In this document: positions 7,551-13,228 of the stretch, piece after piece
How the letters are laid out: each line of letters opens with the position of its first letter
Numbering within the stretch: position 1 is the stretch's first letter
Assembly: GCA_963204845.1 (NCBI GenBank)
Contig: CAUJIL010000044.1
Location: 1-18,293, forward strand
Direction: 5' to 3'
Source of the DNA: Pseudomonadota bacterium
GTDB taxonomy: Bacteria; Pseudomonadota; Gammaproteobacteria; Pseudomonadales; UBA5518
Length of the DNA stretch: 18,293 bases
Translations under genes and position numbers: made by a program
Notes under the pieces: model-generated
The model's database searches: none
What the model saw: the letters and a program-made list of their open reading frames with translations, nothing else
Told to the model about the DNA's origin: nothing

Positions 7551-8147
7551 CTAGTTCTCCAGAGTGAAGCGGATGATGGTCTGCATGCCGACGCGCTCCA
7601 CCGCCACGCCACCCTCGATCTTCGGGTTGTAGCGCCAGCGCAGGATCGATTTCAGCGCGGCCTCCTCGAAGATCCTGTTCGAGGACTTGACCACGACTGC
7701 GTCCTTGACCGAGCCGGTGCCGGTGATCGTGAACTGCACCTGCACCCAACCCTCGAGGCCGCGGCTGATCGCGCGCTGCGGATAGTCCGGCGGCACGCGC
7801 ACCAGCGGAATCGTATCGCGGTCCGAGCCGGCGCTGAGCGACATCTTCGACATCGCCGAACCCGCATCGACGCTGGGCGTCAGCGTCGCGACGTTGCTCT
7901 CCACACTGCCGGCGCTGAACGCCATCCGCGGCACCTCGGGGGTGGGCGGCGGACGCTCGCGCTCTATCTTCTGTTCACGCTTGCTGGCCACCTCGGTGTC
8001 CTTGCGCATGCGGGTGAACTCGATGCGCGTCGCCTCACGCATCTCGGTCGTGTCCACGGGCTGGCTGATCAGGCGCCACAGCACCCAGAACATCGCCACC
8101 GAAAACAGGGCGCCAATGAGCAGCGCCAACGGTATCCTGATGATCAA
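7551..8147 (-). CDS. TonB-family energy transducer (TonB2-like), TTG start
   Basis: This 198-residue protein transmits inner-membrane proton-motive force to outer-membrane TonB-dependent receptors. One N-terminal TM helix (about 4-26) is followed by a short charged linker with only a brief PPPTP run (67-70). The globular TonB C-terminal domain (about 117-198) contains VRVPPDYPQRAISRGLEG, VQVQFTITGTG, AALKSILRWRYNP and an IRFTLEN end. The TM has serine at 16 but phenylalanine at 20, where E. coli TonB has H20. The short linker and missing His fit TonB2-type proteins rather than classical TonB. The frame has no ATG before residue 19 inside the TM. A TTG at 8147 with GGGGAG 9 nt upstream gives a complete TM, so I take TTG as the start. 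It lies 25 nt after the second exbD and 3 nt before the TPR gene. Confidence 0.9.
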   Translation of the reverse strand: MIIRIPLALLIGALFSVAMFWVLWRLISQPVDTTEMREATRIEFTRMRKDTEVASKREQKIERERPPPTPEVPRMAFSAGSVESNVATLTPSVDAGSAMSKMSLSAGSDRDTIPLVRVPPDYPQRAISRGLEGWVQVQFTITGTGSVKDAVVVKSSNRIFEEAALKSILRWRYNPKIEGGVAVERVGMQTIIRFTLEN

Positions 8148-8156
8148 GACGAGTTA

Positions 8157-8162
8157 CTCCCC
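8157..8162 (-). promoter_or_regulatory. Shine-Dalgarno supporting the TTG start of the tonB-like gene
   Basis: GGGGAG on the minus strand ends 9 nt before the TTG at 8147, and an in-frame stop (TAA at 8154-8156) excludes a longer protein. Confidence 0.65.
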
Positions 8163-8172
8163 GCGTTCCGAA

Positions 8173-8586
8173 TCAGCCGCCAGCATCCGTGTCGGCTGCG
8201 ATGGCGACGTCCTTGATACCGCCCATGCGTACTTCGTCCATCACTTTCGCCACCATGCCGGCCTTCGCGGCACGGTCGGCGATGATCACGACGCTGTCGT
8301 CCGGGCGCTCGATATGCAACCGCTCCATGATCCCGCGCACCTCGCGCAGTTCGACCGCGCGGCGGTCGATCCAGACGTCGCCGTTCTCGCGGATCGCCAC
8401 CAGCAGGTTCCCCGACGGACGCTCCTCCGCGGTGACCGCGGTGGGGCGGAACACCGTGATCCCCGGCTCCTTGATGAAGGAGGTCGTGATGATGAAGAAA
8501 ATCAGCAGGTTGATCGTGAAATCCAGCATCGGCGCGAGGTCGATGCCATGATCCTCTTCTACAGCAGCGTGTCTTCTCGCCTGCAT
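8173..8586 (-). CDS. ExbD/TolR-family protein (second of two)
   Basis: This 137-residue inner-membrane protein pairs with ExbB to form the proton channel powering TonB. A short cytoplasmic N-terminus precedes one TM helix (about 19-40), which carries the invariant aspartate D22 in APMLDFTINLLIFF, equivalent to D25 of E. coli ExbD. The periplasmic domain follows, with ENGDVWIDRRAV and IIADRAAKAGMVAKVMDEV. The ATG at 8586 has GGGAG 7 nt upstream. It starts 21 nt after the first exbD and is a diverged paralogue of it. The C-terminus is Ala/Asp/Gly-rich. Confidence 0.93.
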   Translation of the reverse strand: MQARRHAAVEEDHGIDLAPMLDFTINLLIFFIITTSFIKEPGITVFRPTAVTAEERPSGNLLVAIRENGDVWIDRRAVELREVRGIMERLHIERPDDSVVIIADRAAKAGMVAKVMDEVRMGGIKDVAIAADTDAGG

Positions 8587-8607
8587 GGTCGTACTCCCGC
8601 GCGCCGC

Positions 8608-9018
8608 CTATTCTGTGGTCGTGAAGGTGATGTTGTAGATACCGCCGAGGTGCACCTGGTCCACCACCTCGACGATCACCGCCATCGGCGCCAGTTCGTT
8701 CGCGAGCACCAGCACGCCGGCGTCGGGATTCACCGCGCTCATGCGCTCGACGTTCGCGCGCACCGCACGCGTGTCGATCGCCCGGTTGTCCACCCACACC
8801 TCGCCGTTCTCGAGCACCTGGATCTGGATGCTCTTCGAGTCGTCCTCGTTCGGCTGCTCGAAGCCGGTGGGCCGGTTCACCACGACCGCGGTCGCCTTCA
8901 CGAACACCGCCGTGATGATGAAGAAGATCAGCAGGTTGATGACGAAGTCGAGCATGGGAGCGAGGTCGATCCCGTGCGACGACTCATGTTCGGCATGTAC
9001 GCGACGCTTGAGACGCAT
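8608..9018 (-). CDS. ExbD/TolR-family protein (first of two)
   Basis: This 136-residue ExbD homologue has one TM helix (about 21-42) with the proton-carrying aspartate D24 in APMLDFVINLLIFF. The periplasmic domain contains LENGEVWVDNRAI and VLVLANELAPMAVIVEVVDQV. Its ATG lies 2 nt after the TAA of the short exbB and has no clear Shine-Dalgarno, so translation is probably coupled. The TM segment is nearly identical to that of the next ExbD, while the periplasmic parts differ. This fits two subunits with the same channel role but different periplasmic contacts. Confidence 0.93.
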   Translation of the reverse strand: MRLKRRVHAEHESSHGIDLAPMLDFVINLLIFFIITAVFVKATAVVVNRPTGFEQPNEDDSKSIQIQVLENGEVWVDNRAIDTRAVRANVERMSAVNPDAGVLVLANELAPMAVIVEVVDQVHLGGIYNITFTTTE

Positions 9019-9020
9019 GA

Positions 9021-9542
9021 TTAGAGTGGCAACCTGTCAGCTAGAAGTTCGGTTTCGTGCGCGGCGCGGGTACGGAAGTAATGCACCGGATAGAGTCCGG
9101 AGATACTGACCGCCAATCCCGTCATCGTGCACAGCATTGCCTCCGACACCCCGCTCGCCATGGCGCGCGCATCGGCGTTGCCGCGCAACGCCATCGAATC
9201 GAACACCTCGAGCATCCCGGTCACGGTCCCGATCAGCCCCAGCAGGGGCGACATCGGCACCAGCACCTGCAGCACCGGGAAACCGGTGGTCATCGCCGCG
9301 TTGAGGCGCGAGATCATCGCCTGGCGGATCTGGCGTGCGCACCACGAATTGTGGTCGGTGCGCGCGGCCCAGTCGGCCTGCAGTTGCGCGGCCTGCTTGG
9401 GCAGCACGCTGCGGAAGTACCACCAGCGTTCGATCACCAGCGTCCACAGCAGCACGCCCGAGGCGAAGATCCAGCCTACGAACGGCCCCCCGTCCTCGAT
9501 GAGGTGGGCGATTCCGCGCACCAACGGCAAGGTATCAAGCAC
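9021..9542 (-). CDS. Short ExbB (MotA/TolQ/ExbB proton channel), GTG start
   Basis: This 173-residue inner-membrane channel protein is of TonB2-type length. TM1 is about 21-40, TM2 about 92-113 and TM3 about 130-152. It keeps all three channel residues seen in E. coli ExbB: T106 (T148), E134 (E176, in ASGVSEAML) and T139 (T181). It is therefore the most likely site of proton conduction in this operon. The GTG at 9542 overlaps the end of the upstream long exbB by 8 nt, and GAGAGG lies 7 nt before it. Its stop is 2 nt from the first exbD. Confidence 0.92.
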   Translation of the reverse strand: MLDTLPLVRGIAHLIEDGGPFVGWIFASGVLLWTLVIERWWYFRSVLPKQAAQLQADWAARTDHNSWCARQIRQAMISRLNAAMTTGFPVLQVLVPMSPLLGLIGTVTGMLEVFDSMALRGNADARAMASGVSEAMLCTMTGLAVSISGLYPVHYFRTRAAHETELLADRLPL

Positions 9543-10929
9543 GGCGCTGCCTCTCGATGCTCTCGGCCAGCATGCCGGCCGACTGTTCCTCGATCACCTG
9601 GGTCACACCGCGCGACAGCGAGGTCAGCAGTGCGTTCGCGAACAGCAGCGGAATCGCGATGCCCAGACCCAGTACCGTCGCGATCATCGCCGCACCGATA
9701 CCATTGGCCATCAGCTTCGGATCGCTGGAGCCGGACTCGGTGATGCTCTGGAAGGTCATGATCATGCCGAGTACGGTACCGATCAGACCGAGCAGCGGAC
9801 CGGCCGCGACGGCGAGTCGCAGCATGGCCTGGAAGCGCTCGAGCTTCGGCACCTCGCGGAACACGGCTTCCGAGATGCGCAGCTCCGCAACGTCGGCGTC
9901 CTTCTCGATCGTGTTCGCATCGCCACGGAACGCGAGCAGCACGCGGCCCAGCGGGTTGTCCTTGCTCGGCTTGTCGAGGTTCTTCAACTGCGCCGTGACA
10001 CGTACACGGACGATCACCAGATACGCCAGCTGGACCAGGAAGCAGACCACACCGACCCCGCCCACGAACAGGATCACGTAGTTGACGTGCTCACCGTGCT
10101 CGATGCGCTGCACCCAGGTGGGACGCTCGACGTAGAGCGACATCAGCACCCCGCGCGAGGAATCGACCACCGCCTGCACGTAGCCGTCGCCCGCCGACTC
10201 GAGATTGCGCACGTACGACAGGATCTCGGCCGGAGGCTGGCGCGGATAGACGTTGAGCGTCTGCAGCGCCGGCATGTATTGCAGCACCTTGCCCTCGGAA
10301 CTCGCCGTGAACGGCCCGATGCGGACCACGTCCTGCTCGTTTGCCTCGCCACCCGGCTGGATCACCTGCGTGCGGAACTTCGCGACCTGCCCGCTGGCGA
10401 CCATCTCGCGCTGCAGTTCGAACCACAGCCGCTCGAGGTCGGCCGTCACCGGCACGCCTTTCGCGCCCGCGAAGGTACGCAGCGCATCCGCACGTCCCGT
10501 TTCGCCGGCCGCCGGCGGAAACTGGGCAGAAATCAGCGACTGCTCGAGGATCGTCGCGCTGTCGCCGGCGACCTGGCGCGCCAGGCCGAACACTTCGGCC
10601 AGCCCGAGGCCCGCGGCCTTGTCACGCAGCTGCTTGTCGAGTTCGTTGATCTTCAGCTCGTTGTCGGAGAACTGGCCCGACAACGCGTTGGAACGCGCGT
10701 CCAGCGCGTCGCGGCGCGCCTGCGCTTCCTGCATCATCTTCTGCTGCTCCGCCTCGCCGGCGGCGCCGAACTTCGCCTTGGCCTGCTCGAAAGCCTGCTG
10801 CTCGGTGCTGCGCCCGGTGGCCACTTCCTTCAGCAGCGCATCGAGGGAATCGGCGGCGTGCGTGATCGCGCCGAACTGCAGCAGCGAGGCCGCCGCCACG
10901 TACTTGAGCATGTTGCGCAACTTGATCAC
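9535..10929 (-). CDS. Long ExbB/TtpC-like MotA/TolQ/ExbB protein, first copy
   Basis: This 464-residue homologue of TtpC from Vibrio TonB2 systems has a signal peptide (about 1-26), a periplasmic coiled-coil region (about 40-105) and a globular part (about 110-280). TM1 (283-307), a cytoplasmic loop with NPLGRVLLAFRGD (325-337) and VAELRISEAV (347-356), TM2 (372-393) and TM3 (412-434) follow. Channel threonines T385 and T418 are present, but the E176-equivalent is A413, so it probably does not conduct protons by the classical route. The longer open frame extends to 11046, but the start is set by GTG at 10929 with AGGAGG 7 nt upstream and a signal peptide directly after it. GTGA overlaps the DUF3450 stop. 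It overlaps the short exbB by 8 nt. Confidence 0.92.
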   Translation of the reverse strand: MIKLRNMLKYVAAASLLQFGAITHAADSLDALLKEVATGRSTEQQAFEQAKAKFGAAGEAEQQKMMQEAQARRDALDARSNALSGQFSDNELKINELDKQLRDKAAGLGLAEVFGLARQVAGDSATILEQSLISAQFPPAAGETGRADALRTFAGAKGVPVTADLERLWFELQREMVASGQVAKFRTQVIQPGGEANEQDVVRIGPFTASSEGKVLQYMPALQTLNVYPRQPPAEILSYVRNLESAGDGYVQAVVDSSRGVLMSLYVERPTWVQRIEHGEHVNYVILFVGGVGVVCFLVQLAYLVIVRVRVTAQLKNLDKPSKDNPLGRVLLAFRGDANTIEKDADVAELRISEAVFREVPKLERFQAMLRLAVAAGPLLGLIGTVLGMIMTFQSITESGSSDPKLMANGIGAAMIATVLGLGIAIPLLFANALLTSLSRGVTQVIEEQSAGMLAESIERQRRA

Positions 10930-11714
10930 TGCACTACCTCCTGCGGGGCGGGAACCGGAACGGTCAACAGGTCGGGCGCACCGTCCTTCTTCGCTACCCG
11001 GCGCGCCTCGGCGACCGCCTCGGCGTAGCTGTTGTCGACCACCCACTGCTTCGCTCCGGCTTCCCAGTAGCCGGTCTCGGCACCGTCGAGCGACTGGTAC
11101 ATCAGCGCCACGCGACCGAGGCGCACGAAGGACACCGTGCGCTTGCTGCCGTCCTTCTCGAGCACGCCCTCGTAGGCGTCGAGCGTGCGGCCATTCTCCA
11201 GTTCGATCTGGTAGGCCTCCATGATGCGGCGGTACTTCTCGGAGATCGTCACGTCGGCACGCGTCATCATCTCCTTCAGGGAGTTCACACGCTGCGTGCG
11301 CTCCTCGAGCAGGAACGGCACGTCGAGCGCCACGAAACGCTCGAGCGCGTCGACCATGCGCTGCATCAGCGGCTGCACTTCCCGGTTCGTGGTCTCGATG
11401 TCGAGCAGCTGCTTCTCGATCGAAGCCATCTCCTCGCGCTGCGCGACCACCTGTTTCTCGAGCTGCGAGTTGTACTTGTCGAGGCTGTCGGCGTCCGCCT
11501 GCGCGCTGGCGAAACGGCTGGCGGCATCCTGCGTGCGGTCGCGGATCTCGTTGATGCGCTTCTGCGAGGCCGCGGCGGCACGATCGGCCTCGCCCTGCGC
11601 GCTCATCGCCGAATCGAGCGTCTGCGCGCCCACGGGCGCGGCAACCAGGGCTGCCGCACCGGCGCTGACCAGGAGGGCCAGCGCCCTCGTGATCCTGGGT
11701 TTGGAAGGGGTCAT
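10926..11714 (-). CDS. DUF3450 family protein, first copy, head of the TonB operon
   Basis: This 262-residue predicted periplasmic protein has a signal peptide (about 1-30, ending APVGAQ), then a long coiled coil (about 38-115) with heptad-like Glu, Gln and Leu spacing. The DUF3450 core contains RRIMEAYQIELENGRTL and VRLGRVALMYQSLDG, with GYWEAGAKQWVVDN after it. DUF3450 genes commonly precede TtpC-type genes; the biochemical role is unknown, and a structural or adaptor role in the periplasm is my inference. The ATG at 11714 has AGGAGG 11 nt upstream. The last codons contain the ribosome-binding site of the next gene. Confidence 0.9.
   Translation of the reverse strand: MTPSKPRITRALALLVSAGAAALVAAPVGAQTLDSAMSAQGEADRAAAASQKRINEIRDRTQDAASRFASAQADADSLDKYNSQLEKQVVAQREEMASIEKQLLDIETTNREVQPLMQRMVDALERFVALDVPFLLEERTQRVNSLKEMMTRADVTISEKYRRIMEAYQIELENGRTLDAYEGVLEKDGSKRTVSFVRLGRVALMYQSLDGAETGYWEAGAKQWVVDNSYAEAVAEARRVAKKDGAPDLLTVPVPAPQEVVQ
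10937..10942 (-). promoter_or_regulatory. Shine-Dalgarno fixing the GTG start of the first long ExbB
   Basis: The minus strand reads AGGAGG 7 nt before the GTG at 10929, inside the DUF3450 coding end. Spacing and overlap are identical to the second DUF3450/long ExbB pair at 5595. Confidence 0.8.
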
Positions 11715-11923
11715 GACGGGTAGCGCCTCCTGATCAAAGAGTTCGACTCAGCGGGAAGGGATGACATCGGAATTACAACCTTCGGACAAGCTGTTTATTA
11801 CTTCTTTGGGCGAAGCCGTGTTCCCGGGGAAGGACGACCGCTTTCGCTCTTGCGGCCGAACTCTAATGGACCTTTTTTAATGTTGCAAGCAATTGATGAT
11901 GCCAGCGCACCGTTTTCTCTTTA

Positions 11924-11959
11924 CCGTGCGCGCAGCATTTCTTTGCCGTACGCGCACGG
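11924..11959. repeat. Inverted repeat with perfect 9-bp arms
   Basis: CCGTGCGCG (11924-11932) is the exact reverse complement of CGCGCACGG (11951-11959), with an 18-nt AT-richer spacer. It could be an operator for a dimeric regulator or an RNA stem. It lies about 70 nt upstream of the nuo -10 box. Confidence 0.5.
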
Positions 11960-12030
11960 ACCGGGGAAAGCCCGGAGCGAATCCTGCGAAAACACCTGCC
12001 ACACCCTCTGGCGCGTCCCTGATCGGGTCC

Positions 12031-12036
12031 TATAAT
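12031..12036 (+). promoter_or_regulatory. -10 box of the nuo operon promoter
   Basis: A perfect TATAAT lies 71 nt upstream of the nuoA ATG. The -35 hexamer 17 bp upstream (CTGGCG, 12008-12013) matches only 3 of 6 consensus bases, which suggests dependence on an activator. The predicted leader is about 65 nt and ends in the AAGGGG Shine-Dalgarno of nuoA. Confidence 0.6.
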
Positions 12037-12106
12037 GGTCCCAGGTCGCGGACACAACCTGGGCGGTAACGGATCGCCGAACTACAGACCGGACCAAGGG
12101 GACACC

Positions 12107-12511
12107 ATGAGTCCTGGCGTCGACGCGCTGAGCCACCACTGGTCGGTCGCCGTGTTCGTCCTCGTCGTGCTGGGCGTGTGCGCCGCGATGCTCGGCGTCT
12201 CCGCGCTGACCGGCGGCCGATCCAGCGGCCGCGCCCGCAACGAACCCTTCGAGTCCGGCATCGTGTCGGTCGGCAGCGCCCGCCTGCGGCTGCCGGCAAA
12301 GTTCTACCTGGTCGCGATGTTCTTCGTGATCTTCGACGTCGAGGCGCTGTTCCTTTACGCCTGGGCGGTCTCGTTGCGCGAAAGCGGCTGGACCGGCTTC
12401 ATCGAGGCCGCCGTGTTCATCCTGGTGCTGCTCGCCGGACTGGTCTACCTGTGGCGGATCGGCGCGCTGCGCTGGCACGTGCCGCCACGGCGCCGGTCGC
12501 GCGAGCGTTGA
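12107..12511 (+). CDS. nuoA: NADH-quinone oxidoreductase subunit A
   Basis: This 134-residue membrane subunit belongs to respiratory complex I (NDH-1), at the junction of the peripheral and membrane arms near the quinone site. There are three TM helices (about 13-34, 64-87, 97-118). The family signature NEPFESGI (45-52) lies in the first loop, and FDVEALFLY (76-84) with conserved E79 lies in TM2. The ATG at 12107 is preceded by AAGGGG; an upstream GTG/ATG-type extension to 12035 overlaps the promoter and is rejected. First gene of the nuo operon; nuoB begins 7 nt after its stop. Confidence 0.97.
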   Translation: MSPGVDALSHHWSVAVFVLVVLGVCAAMLGVSALTGGRSSGRARNEPFESGIVSVGSARLRLPAKFYLVAMFFVIFDVEALFLYAWAVSLRESGWTGFIEAAVFILVLLAGLVYLWRIGALRWHVPPRRRSRER

Positions 12512-12518
12512 GGTGCGC

Positions 12519-13181
12519 ATGGACTACCGCCTGACACCGATCGCCACCGACGCCGCCCCCGGCCCCGCCGCGCGCGCGGACACCGACGTCACCGAACGCG
12601 AGGTGCACCGCAGCGTGTTCCTCGGCCGCCTCGAGGACGTGCTGCACAAGGCGGTCGGCTGGGGACGCAAGCACTCGCTGTGGCCGTACAACTTCGGGCT
12701 GTCGTGCTGCTACGTGGAAATGGCGACCGCGTTCACCGCCCCGCACGACGTGGCGCGCTTCGGCGCCGAGGTCATCCGCGCCTCGCCGCGCCAGGCCGAC
12801 TTCATCGTGATCGCCGGCACGCCGTTCCTGAAGATGGCGCCGGTGATCCAGCGCCTGTACGAGCAGATGCTCGAGCCGCGCTGGGTCATCTCGATGGGTG
12901 CCTGCGCCAATTCGGGCGGCATGTACGACATCTATTCGGTGGTGCAGGGCGTCGACAAGTTCCTGCCGGTCGACGTCTACATCCCGGGCTGCCCGCCACG
13001 CCCGGAGGCGTTCCTGCAGGGGCTGATGCTGCTGCAGGAGTCGATCGCCAGCGAACGCCGCCCGCTGTCGTGGGTGGTCGGCGACCAGGGGGTGCACCGG
13101 ATCGAGGTGCCCTCGCAGCGCGAGCAGCGGCGCGCGGCGAGAATGGCCACCACCACGCTGCGTACGCCGGACGAGGTCTGA
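12519..13181 (+). CDS. nuoB: NADH-quinone oxidoreductase subunit B
   Basis: This 220-residue peripheral complex I subunit carries the terminal [4Fe-4S] cluster N2, which reduces ubiquinone. The four ligands are visible and numbered exactly as in E. coli: C63 and C64 (tandem), C129 (MGACANSGG) and C158 (PGCPPRPEA). The ATG at 12519 is preferred over the GTG at 12513 because GAGG lies 5 nt before it. The C-terminal tail is Arg-rich and variable. A short ORF begins 2 nt after its stop and leads into nuoCD. Confidence 0.97.
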   Translation: MDYRLTPIATDAAPGPAARADTDVTEREVHRSVFLGRLEDVLHKAVGWGRKHSLWPYNFGLSCCYVEMATAFTAPHDVARFGAEVIRASPRQADFIVIAGTPFLKMAPVIQRLYEQMLEPRWVISMGACANSGGMYDIYSVVQGVDKFLPVDVYIPGCPPRPEAFLQGLMLLQESIASERRPLSWVVGDQGVHRIEVPSQREQRRAARMATTTLRTPDEV

Positions 13182-13183
13182 GC

Positions 13184-13228
13184 ATGCGCAGCACGCAAGC
13201 GATCCCGACGTTGCTGGTGCTGCCATGA
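13184..13228 (+). CDS. Possible 14-codon leader ORF between nuoB and nuoCD
   Basis: The ATG at 13184 has GAGG 7 nt upstream (within the nuoB stop region) and encodes MRSTQAIPTLLVLP. Its TGA overlaps the nuoCD start as ATGA. nuoCD itself has no recognisable Shine-Dalgarno (the preceding bases are GCTGGTGCTGCC), so ribosomes finishing this peptide could restart on nuoCD. The peptide resembles nothing I know. It may simply be a coupling device, or chance. Confidence 0.45.
   Translation: MRSTQAIPTLLVLP

Larger units (their letters stand above)
11715..12106. promoter_or_regulatory. Divergent intergenic region between the TonB operon and the nuo operon
   Basis: This 392-nt stretch is clearly richer in A and T than its flanks, especially 11760-11940. 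It holds the nuo -10 box, an inverted repeat and a T-run (11873-11878), the last two in its AT-richer middle. For the TonB operon I see only weak candidates on the minus strand, for example TTGTCC with TGTCAT 17 bp downstream around 11762-11790. I see no convincing Fur-box-like palindrome. I find no gene in it. Confidence 0.6.

Noticed and set aside
9127..11028. A 633-codon open frame on the plus strand opposite the first long ExbB and short ExbB genes
   Set aside because: It is Arg/His/Leu-rich without domain motifs and runs antisense to strongly conserved genes. Long shadow frames are expected at this GC content.
11881..11905. Possible Fur-like or IHF-like AT-rich site around TTGCAAGCAATTGATGATG
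   Set aside because: It does not match a 19-bp Fur box well, and the TTGC/GCAA symmetry is too short to support a claim.
11961..11975. Small hairpin CCGGG-GAAAG-CCCGG upstream of nuoA
   Set aside because: A 5-bp GC stem is common by chance in this genome, and it has no T-run or regulatory context.
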